64,000 bases of DNA from the NCBI GenBank assembly GCA_030522415.1, contig CM060127.1, positions 11,820,707-11,884,706 of the forward strand, written 5' to 3'. The notes under the pieces were generated by a model, which was given only the letters and a program-made list of their open reading frames with translations, was not told where the DNA came from and ran no database searches. This stretch comes from Channallabes apus (taxonomy: Eukaryota > Chordata > Actinopteri > Siluriformes > Clariidae). The position numbers and the translations under genes were made by a program. Positions 1 through 11,344 of this stretch are shown in pieces; position 1 is the stretch's first letter; each line of letters begins with the position of its first letter.

Positions 1-1018
1 CAAATTTGCATTGTACTAAAATTTATTCTTTTTCAATTGCCATATACAGTATCCCAAATCACTAAAGCCATTAAAAAAGACAAAAAAACAACAACACATT
101 TTTCTTTTTTTTATGAGGTGTTAGTGTACAGTAGTATATAGGCCCGTGGCACAACCTAAACTTTTATCCTTAATGCTTTTTTTCTGCCTTACGTTACTTT
201 TACTTTTATACTTTAAGTAGTTTTGAAACCAGTACTTTTACACTTTTACTTGAGTAAAAAGCTTGAGTTGATACTTCAACTTCTAAAGAAGTCTTTTTGA
301 ACCCTAGTATCTATACTTCTACTCAAGTAATGAATGTGAATACTTTTGACACCACTGTTAATAATAAAAAACACCCCAACTCTCATTTAACAAATTATCT
401 GTTTTATTGCCACAAGAATTGTCTGTGTAATCATTTATTTTAAAATGTACATTGAAATAATTATTAATCAATTAAACAAACAAATAAATAAACAAATAAT
501 CCATAATGTAGCCTAACAGTTTAATATGTTTGATGTCCTACGTTCTTAATATGTTCTACACCCGCTGTCTCCAGGATCTCCCACGGATTAACGTTACTGA
601 CGTGCATCGTATTTGCAAAATAACCATATTATATAAGAATATATATGTATTATACACTATATAAGAACTAATTAAAGTCAAAGTCAACTTTATTGTCAAT
701 TCTGCCACATGTACAGGACATACAGAGGAATGAAATTGTGCTACTCTCAGACCCTTGGTGAATAACAGATAACATTAAATACATAAAGTAGAATTTTTTA
801 AATAAAAATATGAATAAATACAATTATACATATAATATATATGAAAAAATACAATATACAAGTAAGGGCACATGGCAGAGAGTGCAAACCAGACAGAATA
901 GTGTAAATGCAGACATACTGTATAGTGCAAATAGAGCTTGTATGTATGATAAAGGGATAGAGAGCAGCCCTGTAACAGACAAGAGTCTTATGAGGTAGAC
1001 AGTATACAGTATACAGTA
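1..1018. other. Gene-free AT-rich flank with a LINE-tail-like repeat
   Basis: No supported coding region. Positions about 670-790 (AAGTCAACTTTATTGTCA onward, then CATGTACAGGACATACA) resemble a dispersed fish repeat that I associate with non-LTR retrotransposon 3' ends; this is recalled, not searched. The rest is low-complexity AT-rich DNA. A short run of TACAG repeats (1000-1020) abuts the Tc1 element that follows. Confidence 0.35.
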
Positions 1019-1020
1019 TA

Positions 1021-2637
1021 CAGTGGTGTGAAAAAGTATTTGCCCCCCTCCTGATTTCTTATTCTTTTGCATGTTTGTCACACAAAATGTTTCTGATCAT
1101 CAAACACATTTAACTATTAGTCAAAGATAACACAAGTAAACACAAAATGCAGTTTTTAAATGAGGGGTTTTATTATTTAGGGAGAAAAAAAATCCAAAAC
1201 TACATGGCCCTGTGTGAAAAAGTAATTGCCCCCTGAACCTAATAACTGGTTGGGCCACCCTTAGCAGCAATAACTGCAATCAAGCGTTTGCGATAACTTG
1301 CAACGAGTCTTTTATAGCGCTCTGGAGGAATTTTGGCCCACTCATCTTTGCAGAATTGTTGTAATTCAGCTTTATTTGAGGGTTTTCTAGCATGAACCGC
1401 CTTTTTAAGGTCATGCCACAACATCTCAATAGGATTCAGGTCAGGACTTTGACTAGGCCACTCCAAAGTCTTCATTTTGTTTTTCTTCAGCCATTCAGAG
1501 GTGGATTTGCTGGTGTGTTTTGGGTCATTGTCCTGCTGCAGCACCCAAGATCGCTTCAGCTTGAGTTGACGAACAGATGGCCGGACATTCTCCTTCAGGA
1601 TTTTTTGGTAGACAGTAGAATTCATGGTTCCATCTATCACAGCAAGCCTTCCAGGTCCTGAAGCAGCAAAACAACCCCAGACCATCACACTACCACCACC
1701 ATATTTTACTGTTGGTATGATGTTCTTTTTCTGAAATGCTGTGCTACTTTTACGCCAGATGTAACGGGACACGAACCTTCCAAAAAGTTCAACTTTTGTC
1801 TCGTCGGTCCACAAAGTATTTTCCCAAAACTTTTGGAAATCATTGAGATGTTTTTTAGCAAAATTGAGACGAGCCTTAATGTTCTTTTTGCTTAAAAGTG
1901 GTTTGCGCCTTGGAAATCTGCCATGCAGGCCGTTTTTGCCCAGTCTCTTTCTTATGGTGGAGTCGTGAACACTGACCTTAATTGAGGCAAGTGAGGCCTG
2001 CAGTTCTTTAGATGTTGTCCTGGGGTCTTTTGTGGCCTCTCGGATGAGTCGTCTCTGCGCTAGTGGGGTAATTTTGGTCGGCCGGCCACTCCTGGGAAGG
2101 TTCACCACTGTTCCATGTTTTTGCCATTTGTGGATAATGGCTCTCACTGTGGTTCGCTGGAGTCCCAAAGCTTTAGAAATGGCTTTATAACCTTTACCAG
2201 ACTGATAGATCTCAATTACTTTTGTTCTCATTTGTTCCTGAATTTCTTTGGATCTTGGCATGATGTCTAGCTTTTGAGGTGCTTTTGGTCTACTTCTCTG
2301 TGTCAGGTAGCTCCTATTTAAGTGATTTCTTGATTGAAACAGGTGTGGCAGTAATCAGGCCTGGGGATGACTACAGAAATTGAACTCAGGTGTGATAAAC
2401 CACAGTTGTTATTTTTTAACAAGGGGGGCAATCACTTTTTCACACAGGGCCTTGTAGATTTTGAGTTTTTTTTCTCCCTTAATAACGTAAACCTTCATTT
2501 AAAACTGCGTTTTGTGTTCAATTATGTTATCTTTGACTAATAGTTAACGGTTTTTGATGAGCAGAAACATTTAAGTGTGACAAACATGCAAAAGAATAAG
2601 AAATCAGGAGGGGGGCAAATAGTTTTTCACACCACTG
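1021..2637 (-). mobile_element. Intact Tc1-like DNA transposon with IR/DR termini
   Basis: Both ends read CAGTGGTGTGAAAAA in inverted orientation and are flanked by TA (1019-1020 and 2638-2639), the target duplication of Tc1/mariner elements. Each terminal region is about 200 bp and carries two transposase-site-like direct repeats of the GTGTGAAAAAGTNNTTGCCCCC type. The outer ones lie at about 1026-1047 and 2612-2634, the inner ones at about 1212-1232 and 2425-2446. This is the IR/DR arrangement known from Sleeping Beauty-type elements. The single gene inside is uninterrupted. A second, damaged relative lies at 34816-36153 on the other strand. Confidence 0.93.
1239..2261 (-). CDS. Tc1 transposase, full length
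   Basis: A 340-residue DD34E transposase that would cut out and reinsert its own element in the nucleus. Residues 1-110 hold the paired-type helix-turn-helix DNA-binding region, with a GRP(TK) linker at 59-63. The catalytic triad is visible at D153 (WTDE), D244 (QQDNDPKHTS) and E279 (SPDLNPIE), with 34 residues between the second D and E. These are the same numbers I recall for Sleeping Beauty. The glycine-rich box [11 protein letters not shown] is at 187-197. No stop or frameshift interrupts it and the length matches the family norm. The start was chosen because MPRSKEI is the usual family N-terminus. An intact frame suggests recent activity or recent arrival; whether it is expressed cannot be seen. 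Confidence 0.93.
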   Translation of the reverse strand: MPRSKEIQEQMRTKVIEIYQSGKGYKAISKALGLQRTTVRAIIHKWQKHGTVVNLPRSGRPTKITPLAQRRLIREATKDPRTTSKELQASLASIKVSVHDSTIRKRLGKNGLHGRFPRRKPLLSKKNIKARLNFAKKHLNDFQKFWENTLWTDETKVELFGRFVSRYIWRKSSTAFQKKNIIPTVKYGGGSVMVWGCFAASGPGRLAVIDGTMNSTVYQKILKENVRPSVRQLKLKRSWVLQQDNDPKHTSKSTSEWLKKNKMKTLEWPSQSPDLNPIEMLWHDLKKAVHARKPSNKAELQQFCKDEWAKIPPERYKRLVASYRKRLIAVIAAKGGPTSY

Positions 2638-2884
2638 TATATATATATATATATAGATAACACATTGTAAATACTACCCTGTACTGTGTTCTGTAAATGT
2701 AGTCACGCTGAACGTGTAGGTCCACATCTGAAGGAAAACTGTGAAAACTTAAAGTTCCGTTGAACTTTGCAGAAGATGTACACAGCGGAACACAACAGTG
2801 TACGTTTTATACCTTCTGCTGTCTCTGAAATCTATAAACACACTTTTTTCTGAACATTTCGTCACGAGTCTGCGTGCAAGTAGT

Positions 2885-2952
2885 CCATTGCAAATGCAAA
2901 TGCCAAATTTGCAATTGCATTTGAATATTGTCCGCGATATCGCTCCATAATT
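2885..2952 (+). repeat. Terminal fragment of a GCAATTGC-rich repeat
   Basis: The segment ending TGTCCGCGATATCGCTCCATA at about 2949 is repeated almost exactly at 22200-22247, where it forms the right edge of a long foldback element. Here it sits at the breakpoint of the LINE. The extent to the left is unknown; nothing further left matches the 22-kb copy. Confidence 0.6.
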
Positions 2953-2954
2953 GA

Positions 2955-4190
2955 GGGTGTCACGATCTTCTTGGGCTAAGTTGGGAAGGTTACAACCATC
3001 CAAAAAGGTTTTGACAACTAAATCATCATTTAGAGACCTAGAAGAGTATAATTCCTCATAGAATTGTTTGAATCGCTCGTTAATTTCATTATGTGATGTT
3101 AAAATGTCACCATTTTCTGACTTGACTTTACTGGTTCGATCGCTTTCTATTTTTCTAATTTTATTGGGGTTTATCGCCAAATTCAAAACATTTTTGTTGT
3201 ATATATAGGAATCCTCTAACTATCTGGTCTGAAAGTATCTGATTATGTTCAAATCTTAAGGAAAGTATTTTCTTATAAGTCTCTATATGTGTCACGTGCA
3301 GGTGTGTGTGTGTGTAATGCACGTATGTACGCAAAGTACTGAGGGGGATGTTTCATGAAGATCATTCATCTCAAAGAAAAAGGAGATTTGTTCTTTTATA
3401 AAATCAAGAAATTTTGGTTGCTTTAGGAGCTGTGGATCAAGTCTCCATATCCTATCACACTGAGGCATGTTAGATAAATTTAAAGTAAATGAGAGGGGAG
3501 CATGATCTGAGACCAACATGTCGTGATACGAGACTTTATTGGTAAGGGGTATCAATTTAGCATCTACTAGGAAGTAATCTATTCGGGTATATACATTATG
3601 AACGTTAGAATGAAAAGAATATGCTCTGTCCTGTGGATTAAAAATTCTCCAAATATCGGACAGATTAGAGGTTTTACAGTATTCTTTCAGAAAGATACTA
3701 GAATTTGAAGAAGGATCTCTGTGAGGAGACGAACGGTCTAAATATGGATCTAAAACTAAATTCAGGTCACCCCCAACAATTAAGTTAGTGTGTAGAATAT
3801 CAGGGATCTGAGCTAAAACATACTTATAAAATGAGGGGGAATCCATATTAGACCCATAGATATTTACCAACGTTATGGGTAAGGAGTACATTTCTCCAAC
3901 TATTATTAAATACCTGCCCTCTTTATCCGCAATAGTTGACTTGTGAATAAACGGTGAGCCTTTTCTGAAGAGAACGGCGCATGGACCATGGTACATTTGA
4001 CCAATCCACCTACATTTTAGCTTAATATATTAATTTTTATTTAAGTGTGTTTCTTGAAGAAAAATTATGTCACTCGATAATGATTTTAAATGTGCCAGTC
4101 TTACACCTTTTAACTGGTTGATTCAGCCTTTTAACATTCCAAGAAACCACAGTAAATTGTCTCCCCTTCTCTGATTGCATTATGTTATTC
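2955..4190 (-). pseudogene. LINE ORF2 endonuclease fragment
   Basis: The apurinic-type endonuclease that nicks target DNA for L1 retrotransposition. Residue signatures on the minus strand: VVSWNV near 4160, GGDLNLVLD near 3770, RIDYFLVD near 3570 and SDHAPLSF near 3500. These correspond to successive endonuclease motifs, including the SDH catalytic histidine block. Downstream, at 3186-2955, the string EINERFKQFYEELY matches the linker before the reverse transcriptase. A frameshift lies between 4190 and 3996, and the frame is lost around 3300-3190. The RT domain is missing entirely. Confidence 0.78.
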
Positions 4191-4705
4191 TGTATAGTGC
4201 AGATTCATATCCAACTGCTGAATACACCACCGTGTGAAGTGAAAAAACACAGAGTGAATATAAATGTCCCAACATTACCCACCCCTTAACATCCCCAATG
4301 TCTTGTCTATACTGAGAACCCTTTAAAGTAAGGCGCGACCCCACAAAGGAAGTATTAGGAAATCAAAAAACAAACCCATCAACAGACCTAAACACTGGCT
4401 ACTTCCCTTATTAAACACTTCTAACAGCAGAAGCCTGAAACAGCTCCACAAATAACATGTTCTGGAATCCAGAATTAACATTTTGAAAACTTAGGACTTA
4501 TTATAATCGTGCTAAATATCAGAAGAAGGAAAAAAAAACAGTTGTGTAGAAAGAAAAAACAGCCTAGGAGGTATTTTTTGCGAAGAGGCACATACATTTA
4601 AATGTAAAAATAAATAAATAAATAATAATAATAATAATAATAAAAAGTATCCTTAAACCTGAACATTGAATCAATCTTTTGTTGCCCATAGCGACGCAGT
4701 TAGTA

Positions 4706-5587
4706 TTAACCACTGCTGCCAGCGTCTTTTCGGCCAGCACCAAAATGTAACTCGGCGAATTCTTCGGCTTTTTTCGCGTCGGTAAACACCGTCTCTGTGC
4801 CATTGAACGTTACTCTCAATTTTGCTGGGAATAATGTTCCGTACTGCACTTCTGGCTTATCCCGAAGTAATTCTCTTGCTCTGTTGAACGCTGCTCTGCG
4901 CTTTGCAATAAAATCAGGAAATATACGGATTTTTTGACGATTGTAGACAAGGTCCCTTCGTTCTGCAGCTTTCCTGAGGATAGTTGTCACGTCTCGAGAA
5001 TAGTGGTCAGTGGAAAGTCGCACTATGAGTGAGCGCGGCGGGTCGGTGTCATTCGGGCGCGTACGCAGAGCTCTGTGCACGATCTACAAGCGGACATTCA
5101 TCCAGGGAAAGCGCCTCTTCCAGAAGTTCAGAGATAAATGTATTAATCTCCTTGCCCCGCTCGGTCCCCTCTTTTAATATGGCAATCCGCACATTTTGAC
5201 GTCTAGATCTTCCCTCCAGATTCATGCATTTATCTGTCAGCGCGTTCACTTGCGAGCTTAGGCGCTTTACCTCTGATTGAAGCTTGACTGTTCTAGGTCA
5301 GGCAGGGCCTGAATAGCTACCTGGGTTTCCGATTTAAAAGCGGATATTTCCCCTCTAACGGTAGAGGCAATTTCTTCAATCCGTGTGTCGATCGTTTGAC
5401 AAATTTCTGCCTTCGTAGCTCTTAGTTCGGAACGTAACGAGTTAATGGCCTCCAGTATAGTAAGGTCTGTCGACCGTTGTGAGGCCTCGTCCGATTGCTT
5501 AGCGCTTTCAGGAGAGCTCGGTGAAGTGGGGCCTACTTCGCACTGCTTTTTTCCTCTCAAGGTTTGTTGTTTCCCACTCGCTTTCAT
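4706..5587 (-). pseudogene. LINE ORF1 (RNA-binding protein), frameshifted
   Basis: Three consecutive overlapping frames together resemble L1-type ORF1p, the RNA chaperone that packages LINE RNA. The N-terminal part (5587-5267) is lysine/serine-rich, then helical with heptad-like leucines and acidic residues, as in the ORF1 coiled coil. The middle part (5249-5049) contains NLEGRSRRQNVRI, a typical start of the ORF1 RRM. The C-terminal part (5080-4706) contains PPRSLIVRL and AAFNRARELLRDK, like the L1 C-terminal domain. At least two frameshifts separate the parts. No function is expected. Confidence 0.72.
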
Positions 5588-5760
5588 CTTGTCACCAGTA
5601 AGTACTTGAAAATCCTAGGCTAGTTAGAGTTATAATGAAAATTATTATGCCGACATAATCCTTCAAAATGTCAATTTTTTTTTTTTTTTTGCGGAGCTGT
5701 CGAAGAGTGCGACCTATCGAACCATTGCTCGCTAGCCCCCCCCCCCCCCCCCGTTAATAC

Positions 5761-8060
5761 TTTGTTGTTGTTTTATTTCTACAATAAATAAATTTCTAGA
5801 CAGCTGGATGAGATGGCTGGGATGACGAGTGAATGGAAGTTTAAGGTAAGACTTTTAAAAAGCACTGATTGCCAGTTGTGTCCAATATTTCTGGAATAAG
5901 CTAACTGTTGGATAAACTGCATAAGGCAGATTGAGTGATTGATTGATTAAAGCAGTTTTACTGTCAAAATGTGTGTTTACCATTAAATCATTTAAGGCAA
6001 CACAATGACTTAGAAACACTTTTTAACTGTCCAGCATACTCTCCAAAATGTAATAATATAATTCTCTTAATCTGTAGCATGGTGGCACACTGGTTAGCAC
6101 CACTGGGGGGAAAAAAAGTGTGAGAGTGTCTTGATCAGGTGTTTTAACATTTGGAAGCTGTACAGTCTCTGATACACAACTATTGTTGAGGCCATCTTTT
6201 TTCTTTTACTTTTTAAAATTTACACCAAACATGAGTTCTTACCTTTAGTTGCGTTATGAGGTGGTATAGAATGTTAGGGAAATTCATGCTCGGTGTCCAT
6301 AATCACGCACTGCATTTCTGCACTTCTAGCGCGTGCATAAACCACGTGTTCGTAAACAGTAATTAATGACAGTAATAATGATAGCTCTGACCGGAATGCA
6401 TTAGTGTTCTCAAAAAGTAAATTCGCATAGAATGTTAGCCTTGTGTGTAAGGTTGGCTTACGAGTTTTTATACTCTAACTAACTGTAAGCTAGATATTTT
6501 TATTTATCTAGCACACAAACACACCTCAATCAAGAATGAACAGGCTACACCGTGTACACAATGTCTTGTCCCGCAGTTTTGATCACATTCATTTGTGTAA
6601 TTAAAAGGTCTTGTGCCAAACTGCCAAAAGGTCTTGTTTTTATGTTTTTGTTTTAATAAGAGAAAAATTATACCACAACTCCTGTGACTTTAAGTAAGGA
6701 CGATTCCAGGGGTGACGGGGCCCTTAAAAGTGCTATGGCAATCGAAAAATGCATAGCTTTGTGAAAGGTTATGGAGTAGATCGGTAGGCTTTCAATAAGC
6801 GCGAAATAGTGGCGTCTCTAGTGTACTATAAAAATTAAATTAATTGTAACCCTTAAATAATGCAATCTCACTGACTTTCCTTCTGAGCACAAATGAAAAA
6901 GTTTGTATGTTATGTAAACTGTATCAGACGGTTCATATTGTGTACTTTTCATTAAGTTAAATGTATATCAGTTGTACTTAGAGTCCAATTATATATCTTA
7001 AATTATTCTTAAAAGTATAAAGGCAAACACCCCAAAAAACCAGGGACAGTTCGTACCCATGGACTAAAATCGCACAGAATGATATAAAACCACTACCGTT
7101 AACGAGCTCGGAGCTACTGTATAGCGACATGCAGGCAATAGTTGACTATGTGTCATGTTTTTTTATTCAGAGTGGACATAATGAATCCAGTCGAGCAGTA
7201 TGAGCTTGAAACGCACACATACACAGAAAAATGTAAACCACTAACATTTATTATTATTATTGTTGTTGTTGTTGTTGTTAATAATAATAATAATAATATT
7301 TTTGTTGTTGTTGTTGGTCATCACAAATTAGTTCAGCTCTTTGATTTCATTTTATTTCCACCAAATATGTAAACGAAATAGAATGTTTCACGAATTATAC
7401 ACATTTTGTATTCACATTAATTAATTTAATACAGAAATTAAGTCATTCATGTAATTCTAGGAATTTACTATTTTGCCTGAAGCGCACAGATTTGTTTAGG
7501 GTATACTTGCACCACTAGATTATCCTGTTAGTTCATTTTTCCTCGAAAATGGGCGTAGAGTGCGCTTTCGATTATTGACGAAACTTTAGTCATCTTGCAA
7601 CGAAACGAGAACTGTGACTTGCAAAACCAAGATCACTAATATTATTCGTTTTATTTATAAAATATATCTAAAATGCAACACATATGCAACATTAATTTGT
7701 ATCCACGTTTGGAGGAAAGCAATTATTAAATTAAGCCTTTTTGATTTAGTATTAATTAAATCCCTAAAAAATTTATAGTAATTGGCCGTGTATCTAGGAG
7801 AGGTCTGTTTATTCAGCCGACCATGGTTTATTTATGTCGATTTCCCACAAGGTTAATTTTAAGGTTGTATACAAGAATAGTAATTTTACGGTTTTCTATA
7901 AAACAACACTCGTGGCTACATGCTTACAGTTTTAAAAGACTTTTAATGATGTAGAAAAAACAATAAAATACAATGGTTATAAGCTGTGGTAAAAGAAAAA
8001 TAAGTTAACATAAATAGAATAATCATCATCATCAACAATAATAATAATAACTTGACAAAA
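5761..8060. other. Gene-free AT-rich interval
   Basis: No coding region is supported. It contains TTG and AAT triplet microsatellites at about 7250-7315 and a GATT-rich patch near 5935-5950. The lower end may hold the IFN1 3' UTR: an ATTAAA hexamer (minus strand, 7942-7947) lies about 260 nt past the IFN1 stop, and one AUUUA pentamer lies near 8010-8015. Both are weak single motifs. Confidence 0.4.

Positions 8061-8062
<2 letters not shown>

Positions 8063-8127
<65 letters not shown>
8063..8127. repeat. (TA)n microsatellite
   Basis: About 32 uninterrupted TA units. It lies 80-145 nt downstream of the IFN1 stop codon on the transcribed strand, so it probably falls within or beside the 3' UTR. 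Length polymorphism is likely. Confidence 0.95.
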
Positions 8128-8130
<3 letters not shown>

Positions 8131-8206
8131 TTTAAAATAATTCAAAGGTTACAGGCATTCATCCATTCATTCAGAAAGAGAGAGAGAGAGAGATTAACGG
8201 TAAGTA

Positions 8207-9446
8207 TTAACAGATTGCGTTTGATAATTTTTTTATCAAACGCATGACCCGTATAATCACAGTGCGCGCGCTTTCCCACGCGCACGAGCTGAAACTCTGC
8301 GGGAAGAAGAAACCACAAAATAGATAAGATCAACGTGGTGAAAATGATGAGTGAAATCACTACTTCTCATTTACATTCACAGTGTCACTCACCTTTTCTG
8401 ACAAATATCTATCAAGCTCACTCCAGAACTCATTCCAGTTTCTCACTTCAGCGTCAGCAGAGCTGGCAGCCGAAATCTGGAACAAAAACAAATAACTCAC
8501 CTTGCACCATTTTCTAACACACAAATTAGGTATCACTTCGAAGACGCAAATTCAAAGCGCACATGTGACTCAAAGCGATCTTATAACATCAGAATCATGA
8601 TGGGACAGTTTTATAAAAGCTTACACATGCTCTGTAGCATTGTGTCTGGTGTCTGAGAAACTCCTGTAACTGCTGCAGCTCACTGGCCTTCCACTCTGTG
8701 GACGCGTTCAACAAGAGCCCAGCGACATTCCGAAATGACATTTCCAACACCAGCAGTCTGCTCTCCTCCTGTTCACGACGAGAAAGCAAAACAAACAAAA
8801 CAAATGACCTATTTAAAGGATTTAATCAGCTAACTAATTAATAAGTAAAGATTTTGAAAAAAGCAATAAAAAATATTTAACCATGACGAAAAGTAATAAA
8901 ACCTTTTTCCCAGTATAGTTATAGCAAAATTTCTATAATTAAATTTTTCTTCAGTCTAAATGTTCGAAAGCAACAACTTTTTAATAAGTTTGCTATCCAT
9001 ACTTCCCCTCTTTTGTTAACATTTAGTGAGATAGACGTAACTTGTGTAACATCGCCCTGTTTAGTGTTATAAAATAATAGAATTTCTTTATATTGCTCAC
9101 CTGTTTCGGGACGTTTGGACTTTGGATCTTCATGTTTTCTGCTTCGGTTTTACATCTCACCGGACGCATTTCCCCCTGTGGAGAAAACCATACAAAAATT
9201 ATTTATTATAATTAATTATTTTTAATGAGTGAATGGATGAATGAATGAATGAATATTACAATCAACACACACACACACACACTGGGGACTTGTATGAACT
9301 CTTACCAGGTTGCAGAGTTTCTGGATGATATTGTGTGTCCTTTTAAACCCCTGATTTCCGGAGCATTGTGCAAACACGGCAGGGCAAAAAAGAAGCCACA
9401 GAAACACGCATTGCAGAGTAATAACCATCCTATCTGCTTTGGTCAT
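8207..9446 (-). CDS. Type I interferon, group II (four-cysteine), IFN1
   Basis: Five coding exons, all split in phase 0 with GT-AG introns: 9428-9306 (or from 9446), 9175-9101, 8768-8625, 8476-8393, 8296-8207. They give 171 residues (177 if the upstream ATG at 9446 is used). The ATG at 9428 is preferred because the paralogue IFN2 has no ATG at the upstream position. Residues 1-20 form a signal peptide ending PAVFA, and the mature chain starts QC. The family signature CAWE is at 147-150. Cysteines 22, 49, 110 and 147 occupy the positions of the two mammalian IFN-alpha disulfides (1-98 and 29-138). Extra cysteines are at 39, 114 and 171, and N87 is an N-glycosylation sequon. It would be a secreted antiviral cytokine acting through CRFB receptors and JAK-STAT. 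Neighbour IFN2 is a tandem paralogue. The group assignment is by cysteine pattern only. Confidence 0.9.
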
Positions 9447-9502
9447 GTATTCTCACCAAGAACTCAAATGAAGACTGAACAGAGAAGCTACCTGCACACG
9501 GC

Positions 9503-9562
9503 TTTATATTCTCTAAGCAATGAGTGACATTTGCATGGCGCGAGGAGAAAGTGGGAAAACCC
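9503..9562 (-). promoter_or_regulatory. IFN1 core promoter: TATA box and kappaB-like site
   Basis: A TATAAA box lies at 9508-9503, 75 nt upstream of the preferred ATG. GGGAAAACCC at 9553-9562 differs from the kappaB consensus GGGRNNYYCC at one base and lies about 45 bp upstream of the TATA box. It overlaps a GAGAAAGTGGGAAAA stretch that is IRF-like but with the two GAAA cores 4 nt apart instead of 2. IFN2 has the same TATA context and a kappaB site at the equivalent place, which supports function. Confidence 0.6.
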
Positions 9563-9589
9563 ATCTAATAGTGAAAATGGGAATTCTAG

Positions 9590-11190
9590 CAGGTTCAGAT
9601 TCTAGTGACTTCATCTAGTCTGCCCGAAGTATGCAGGTACTTCCTGTTGTATGTCATGTTACAAGGAACAATTAAATGGTCTTTTAAAGTTATAATGGGA
9701 TTTGTTGGAGTGGGGCTTTTTATTTAAGTTTTTTTTGTTTGCTTGTTTTTTATTTTATTTTGTTGTTATTTGCTTTCAGTAATGTCTGTAGTGTCTCTGT
9801 GCTCTTAATCGCCTAATTGGCAGATGGACGTATATTTTCCGAGAAAACTTTGGCCGAAATGCCATTCCTGGACGATGATGCAAGAAAAGGTGAGTCAGGT
9901 AGGGGTTGAGCTTAATACGTAAATGTCTTTCATTTTCGAAAAAAACAATGGTAGAACCGCCAGCACGACGCATCCTTTCACTGCATCATTGTTCCCTTTT
10001 TTAGATGGTTGAAATCAGGTCAGTGGGCACAGATAATTTTTTAGCAGCGTTTGTATTTTTAGCCTGATAAGTAGAATTTACCTTTTTTATTTTCTGTCCC
10101 TAACAGTTGAACATCTTTAAATACGGGAGCATGAACATAATCCTGAAATCACAATAGTTTAACGCATCTAGCTTTTCAGATGAATGTTGTACTTCACATT
10201 TATGTCTGATTGAGGGACTAAACAAAACACAGTCCATGATAAAAAATAAAGCTTTAGTGCTTTACTATCCTTGTTTTTATTTAGTGCTACAACCTAACTA
10301 TATAATAGTTAACTATGATATTCACCTTTGAGTGACGGTTCATCACTTGCTTGTGGAATGCGCCTTATTAGTGCCTCATTATCCCTGCGCGATCATGCTG
10401 CTGTTCAAAACACTTTGTTGAGTTTTGGGGAAATTTGGAAACACTCTATATTTTCCCCTCACATTTCGGCCCACTGTTCGGCCCATTTCTTGCTAATTTT
10501 CTCTCTCTTTCTCTCTCTCTCTCTCTCACACACACACACGCACCCACACACCCGCGCGTACGCACGCACGCACAATGTACACATATACATTGTTCATTAA
10601 TTTTCTCTATGCTAATCCTGTGCAGGGTGACGAAGCTTGGACCGGGTTCAAGTCCATCGCTGGGTACACAAACACTCAATTAGTCTAATCTGCCGATACA
10701 TTTAATATGTGGGACGTAGATATCTATCTATCTATTGTCAAGTCTGTATTTTTTTGTTTCATTATTTCTAATAATGTGATCTATAGGGGGAAAAAATCAC
10801 ATTTTCCTCTCACTCCAAAGAAAAGAAATAGCAAAAAAAAAATGCATCGTTAATATTCGACAGTTATAACTTAATGTCATAAGACATAACATATATTTAA
10901 TGTATAAGCTTTAATTGTATTAAGGTTTAATTGACTTTTAAACAAGTGGAAATTGAAATCAGTGACACCGGAGTGAATAAAATGCATTATGTTATAAATC
11001 GTGTTTTTAAGGAAGCAAACTGTTGGGAATTTAGACCATTGTGCTCAATAATATTCATGGTAACAGAATTTTTAACATATTATGTTGTGACAAAATTTCG
11101 TATTGCAGAGTTTGCGTACTGGGCACGCAACTTTGTGAATATAGCTCAAAAATGGTGAGTAAATTGTTGAAAACACACACACAGATTTAA
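9590..11190. other. Intergenic spacer between IFN1 and IFN2
   Basis: No coding region is supported. Visible features are a CT/CA microsatellite at 10501-10560 continuing into CGCA repeats, a possible SINE 3' scrap near 10610-10690, and a GATA-like TCTA run at 10720-10737. ORFs here run through the simple repeats and lack family resemblance. Confidence 0.4.
9928..9937 (-). promoter_or_regulatory. Candidate distal ISRE upstream of IFN1
   Basis: On the minus strand this reads GAAAATGAAA, an exact match to the ISRE core GAAANNGAAA. It is about 420 bp upstream of the IFN1 TATA box. A near-identical word in the same orientation, TTTTCGAAAGTGAAA against TTTTCGAAAATGAAA here, lies upstream of IFN2. 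Confidence 0.45.
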
Positions 11191-11201
11191 CTGAAAAAAC
11201 A

Positions 11202-11207
11202 TTTATT
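11202..11207 (-). terminator. IFN2 polyadenylation signal
   Basis: AATAAA on the minus strand, about 138 nt past the IFN2 stop codon. A GT-rich stretch (11170-11182, read on the minus strand) follows within 40 nt, as expected for a downstream cleavage element. Confidence 0.6.
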
Positions 11208-11255
11208 AGTAATATGATGATTATAATTCTGTACCATAAATAAACAAACAAATAG

Positions 11256-11285
11256 ATAAATAAATAAATAAATAAATAAATAAAC
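11256..11285 (-). promoter_or_regulatory. AU-rich element in the IFN2 3' UTR
   Basis: The transcribed strand carries seven tandem TTTA units, producing overlapping AUUUA pentamers and several UUAUUUAUU nonamers, 60-90 nt past the IFN2 stop and before the AATAAA signal. This is the arrangement of class II AREs that destabilise cytokine mRNAs. A neutral microsatellite cannot be excluded by sequence alone. Confidence 0.55.
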
Positions 11286-11344
11286 ATTGTGTATAATACC
11301 ATTAAATACAAATCAAAACTATTAATTAAACATGACTCTAGGTA

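Larger units (their letters stand above)
2749..5760 (-). mobile_element. Decayed L1/Tx1-clade LINE, 3' half missing
   Basis: Reading on the minus strand: a C-tract and leader (about 5760-5590), ORF1 in three frames (5587-4706), a spacer, then the N-terminal endonuclease of ORF2 (about 4190-2955). The reverse transcriptase and 3' tail are absent. At about 2952 the ORF2 reading is replaced by an unrelated repeat end (2885-2952) that recurs at 22.2 kb, so the LINE was truncated or interrupted there. Multiple frameshifts make it non-functional. Clade assignment rests on the ORF1 coiled-coil/RRM type and the APE-like endonuclease. Confidence 0.75.
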
